Positions 36,004 through 37,205 of a stretch of DNA of 37,205 nucleotides are shown here, piece after piece (within the stretch, counting starts at the first letter, position 1; the number at the start of each line of letters is the position of its first letter). Location of the stretch: the NCBI RefSeq assembly GCF_023512315.1, contig NZ_JAILZV010000008.1, forward strand, positions 1 to 37,205, written 5' to 3'. Source of the stretch: Anoxybacillus sp. (GTDB lineage Bacteria; Bacillota; Bacilli; Bacillales; Anoxybacillaceae). The position numbers were made by a program, and so were the translations under genes. The notes below the pieces were generated by a model that saw only the letters and a program-made list of their open reading frames with translations, had not been told where the DNA came from and ran no database searches.

Positions 36004-36708
36004 ATGGAAACAATGTTTACAGCACAATCAACTGTCGGTGAAATCGTCGCCATGTTTCCGAAAGCAAGCGACTTGTTTAAAACGTATAAAATTGACTTTT
36101 GTTGCGGCGGAAATCGCCCACTTGCTGAAGCATTAGCTGAAAAAAACGTACCAGTCGAAGATATTTTACAGAAATTGCAAACGATGTACGAACAATCGCT
36201 TGAAAAAGTAGAAAAAAACTGGCTCGAGGCTTCCTATACAGAATTAATCGATCATATTATCCAAAAACACCACCGTTTTTTAATGGAGGAATTGCCGCAG
36301 CTTAGCCCGTACGTGACAAAAGTATTGCGCGTGCACGGGCCGGAACAGCCGCATTTAGTGCAAGTGCATAAACTGTTCAACGATTTAAAAACCGAACTAG
36401 AGCAGCATTTAATGAAAGAAGAAACGAAAGCATTCCCATTAATTATCCAATTCGAGCAACATCCGACGAAAGAAAACGAACAAGCAATGAAACAAGTCAT
36501 CGAGGAACTCGTCGCCGAGCACGATACGGCAGGGGATATTATTAAGGAAATTCGCCAAATTACAAACGATTTCACGCCGCCTTTCGACGCGTGCGGAACA
36601 TATCGACTTGTTTACAACCGGCTGGAAGCACTAGAAGAGGATTTATTCACTCATATTCATCTCGAAAACAATATCCTCTTTCCACGCATTCTTGCTAATG
36701 CGGAATAA
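36004..36708 (+). CDS. ric: Iron-sulfur cluster repair di-iron protein Ric (ScdA/YtfE)
   Basis: Hemerythrin-like protein that restores iron-sulfur centres damaged by nitric oxide or peroxide. 234 residues. The N-terminal DUF542/ScdA_N domain has adjacent C33-C34 in YKIDFCCGGNRPL. The four-helix hemerythrin domain offers H84, H135/E139 (HLMKE), H173 and H217/E221 (HIHLE), matching the YtfE di-iron ligands in order and spacing. GGAGGG precedes the ATG. It is divergent from moeA across the two Fnr boxes, so repair capacity and cofactor synthesis should rise together without oxygen. Confidence 0.95.
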   Translation: METMFTAQSTVGEIVAMFPKASDLFKTYKIDFCCGGNRPLAEALAEKNVPVEDILQKLQTMYEQSLEKVEKNWLEASYTELIDHIIQKHHRFLMEELPQLSPYVTKVLRVHGPEQPHLVQVHKLFNDLKTELEQHLMKEETKAFPLIIQFEQHPTKENEQAMKQVIEELVAEHDTAGDIIKEIRQITNDFTPPFDACGTYRLVYNRLEALEEDLFTHIHLENNILFPRILANAE

Positions 36709-36715
36709 TCAGTAA

Positions 36716-36744
36716 AACGGGATCGCTCGATAAGCGATCCCGTT
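36716..36744. terminator. Bidirectional terminator between ric and moaA
   Basis: AACGGGATCGCT / AGCGATCCCGTT, a 12-bp perfect stem with a 5-base loop, followed by CTTTAT on the plus strand. It lies between convergent stops. Confidence 0.85.
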
Positions 36745-36746
36745 CT

Positions 36747-37205
36747 TTATCCACCAATATACGACATCTCGATTTTCTTGCGCATTTTCGCGGTTTGCTC
36801 CGTTCGCTCATCCGAATAACGGTCGGTTCGCTTGTTCCACGTAGCAACGATGAGCTGTTTCAGCGCTGTTCGATCTGCCCCTTGTCGCAACAGTTGTTTC
36901 AACGATACCCCTTCCGTAGCGAACAAGCACGTATAAAGCGTTCCGTTAGCAGAAATGCGCGCTCGTGTACAGCTTTGGCAAAATGATTCCGTCACCGAGG
37001 AAATAAACCCGACTTCTGTCGTCGTCCCAGCGTAGCGATACCGGCTTGCGACTTCGCCGAAATATGCTTTCTCGACCGGCTCTAACGGGTGAATCGCGCG
37101 AATCGTTTCATATATTTCTTTTTTCGTGACGACTTGCGATAAATCCCACGCATTCGACGTTCCGACATCCATAAACTCAATAAACCGCAACGTAATACCG
37201 GCTTC
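36747..37205 (-). CDS. moaA: GTP 3',8-cyclase MoaA, C-terminal part (runs off window)
   Basis: Radical SAM enzyme that starts molybdenum cofactor synthesis from GTP. Only the last 152 residues are visible; they enter with [20 protein letters not shown]. The second [4Fe-4S] site is present: [21 protein letters not shown] with three cysteines (Cx2Cx13C). The end YIGG carries the conserved catalytic Gly-Gly tail. The N-terminal radical SAM CxxxCxxC lies beyond the right edge. It is convergent with ric and separate from the moeA operon. Confidence 0.95.
   Translation of the reverse strand, partial: EAGITLRFIEFMDVGTSNAWDLSQVVTKKEIYETIRAIHPLEPVEKAYFGEVASRYRYAGTTTEVGFISSVTESFCQSCTRARISANGTLYTCLFATEGVSLKQLLRQGADRTALKQLIVATWNKRTDRYSDERTEQTAKMRKKIEMSYIGG

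Overview
The window is ordinary chromosomal DNA from a Bacillaceae member, most likely a thermophilic Anoxybacillus/Geobacillus-type bacterium. The evidence is Firmicute ribosome binding sites and TTG/GTG starts, protein sequences very close to Bacillus families, a T-box leader, and operator sequences for CtsR, FapR, AhrC/ArgR and Fnr. Most of it follows the Bacillus subtilis trpS-opp-spx-mecA and arg-car-fab order as I recall it, but with different insertions. I see no phage, transposase, CRISPR, tRNA or rRNA.

Layout from left to right. 1-5.5 kb: oligoendopeptidase F (partial), competence protein CoiA, cardiolipin synthase, MecA and a TerC-family protein, then Spx; this is a competence and proteolysis-adaptor neighbourhood. 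5.7-11.6 kb: a small membrane protein and the oppABCDF oligopeptide importer on the minus strand. 11.6-12.4 kb: a long non-coding region carrying two candidate opp promoters with CodY-like and cre-like sites, and the promoter and tryptophan T-box of trpS. 12.4-19.3 kb: trpS, a structured repeat, yjbA, a small membrane protein, yjaZ, fabF-fabH under a FapR box, a 74-residue unknown, a hydrolase-fold protein apparently without the catalytic serine, and yjzD. 19.3-22.2 kb: clpB with a textbook CtsR operator, and yjzC. 22.2-31.7 kb: the arginine operon argC-argJ-argB-argD-carA-carB-argF, with candidate ARG-box pairs before argC and inside the operon before carA.

31.9-37.2 kb: an anaerobic/nitrate-respiration accessory island. 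It holds a Bacillus-type Fnr with a C-terminal three-cysteine cluster motif, a molybdenum-cofactor operon moeA-mobB-moaE-moaD ending in ywiC, the divergent di-iron repair protein Ric, and the 3' part of moaA. The moeA-ric intergenic region carries two palindromic Fnr boxes. Each sits at about -41.5 to -42.5 from one of the two divergent -10 elements, the geometry expected for direct Fnr activation. This is the neatest regulatory structure in the window: oxygen limitation would switch on cofactor synthesis for nitrate reductase and repair of nitrosatively damaged iron centres together.

I found no clearly undescribed multi-gene system. The best leads are the dual Fnr divergent promoter, the internal carA ARG-box pair, the layered opp promoter region, the serine-less hydrolase, an operator-like palindrome upstream of spx, and the structured repeat between trpS and yjbA.
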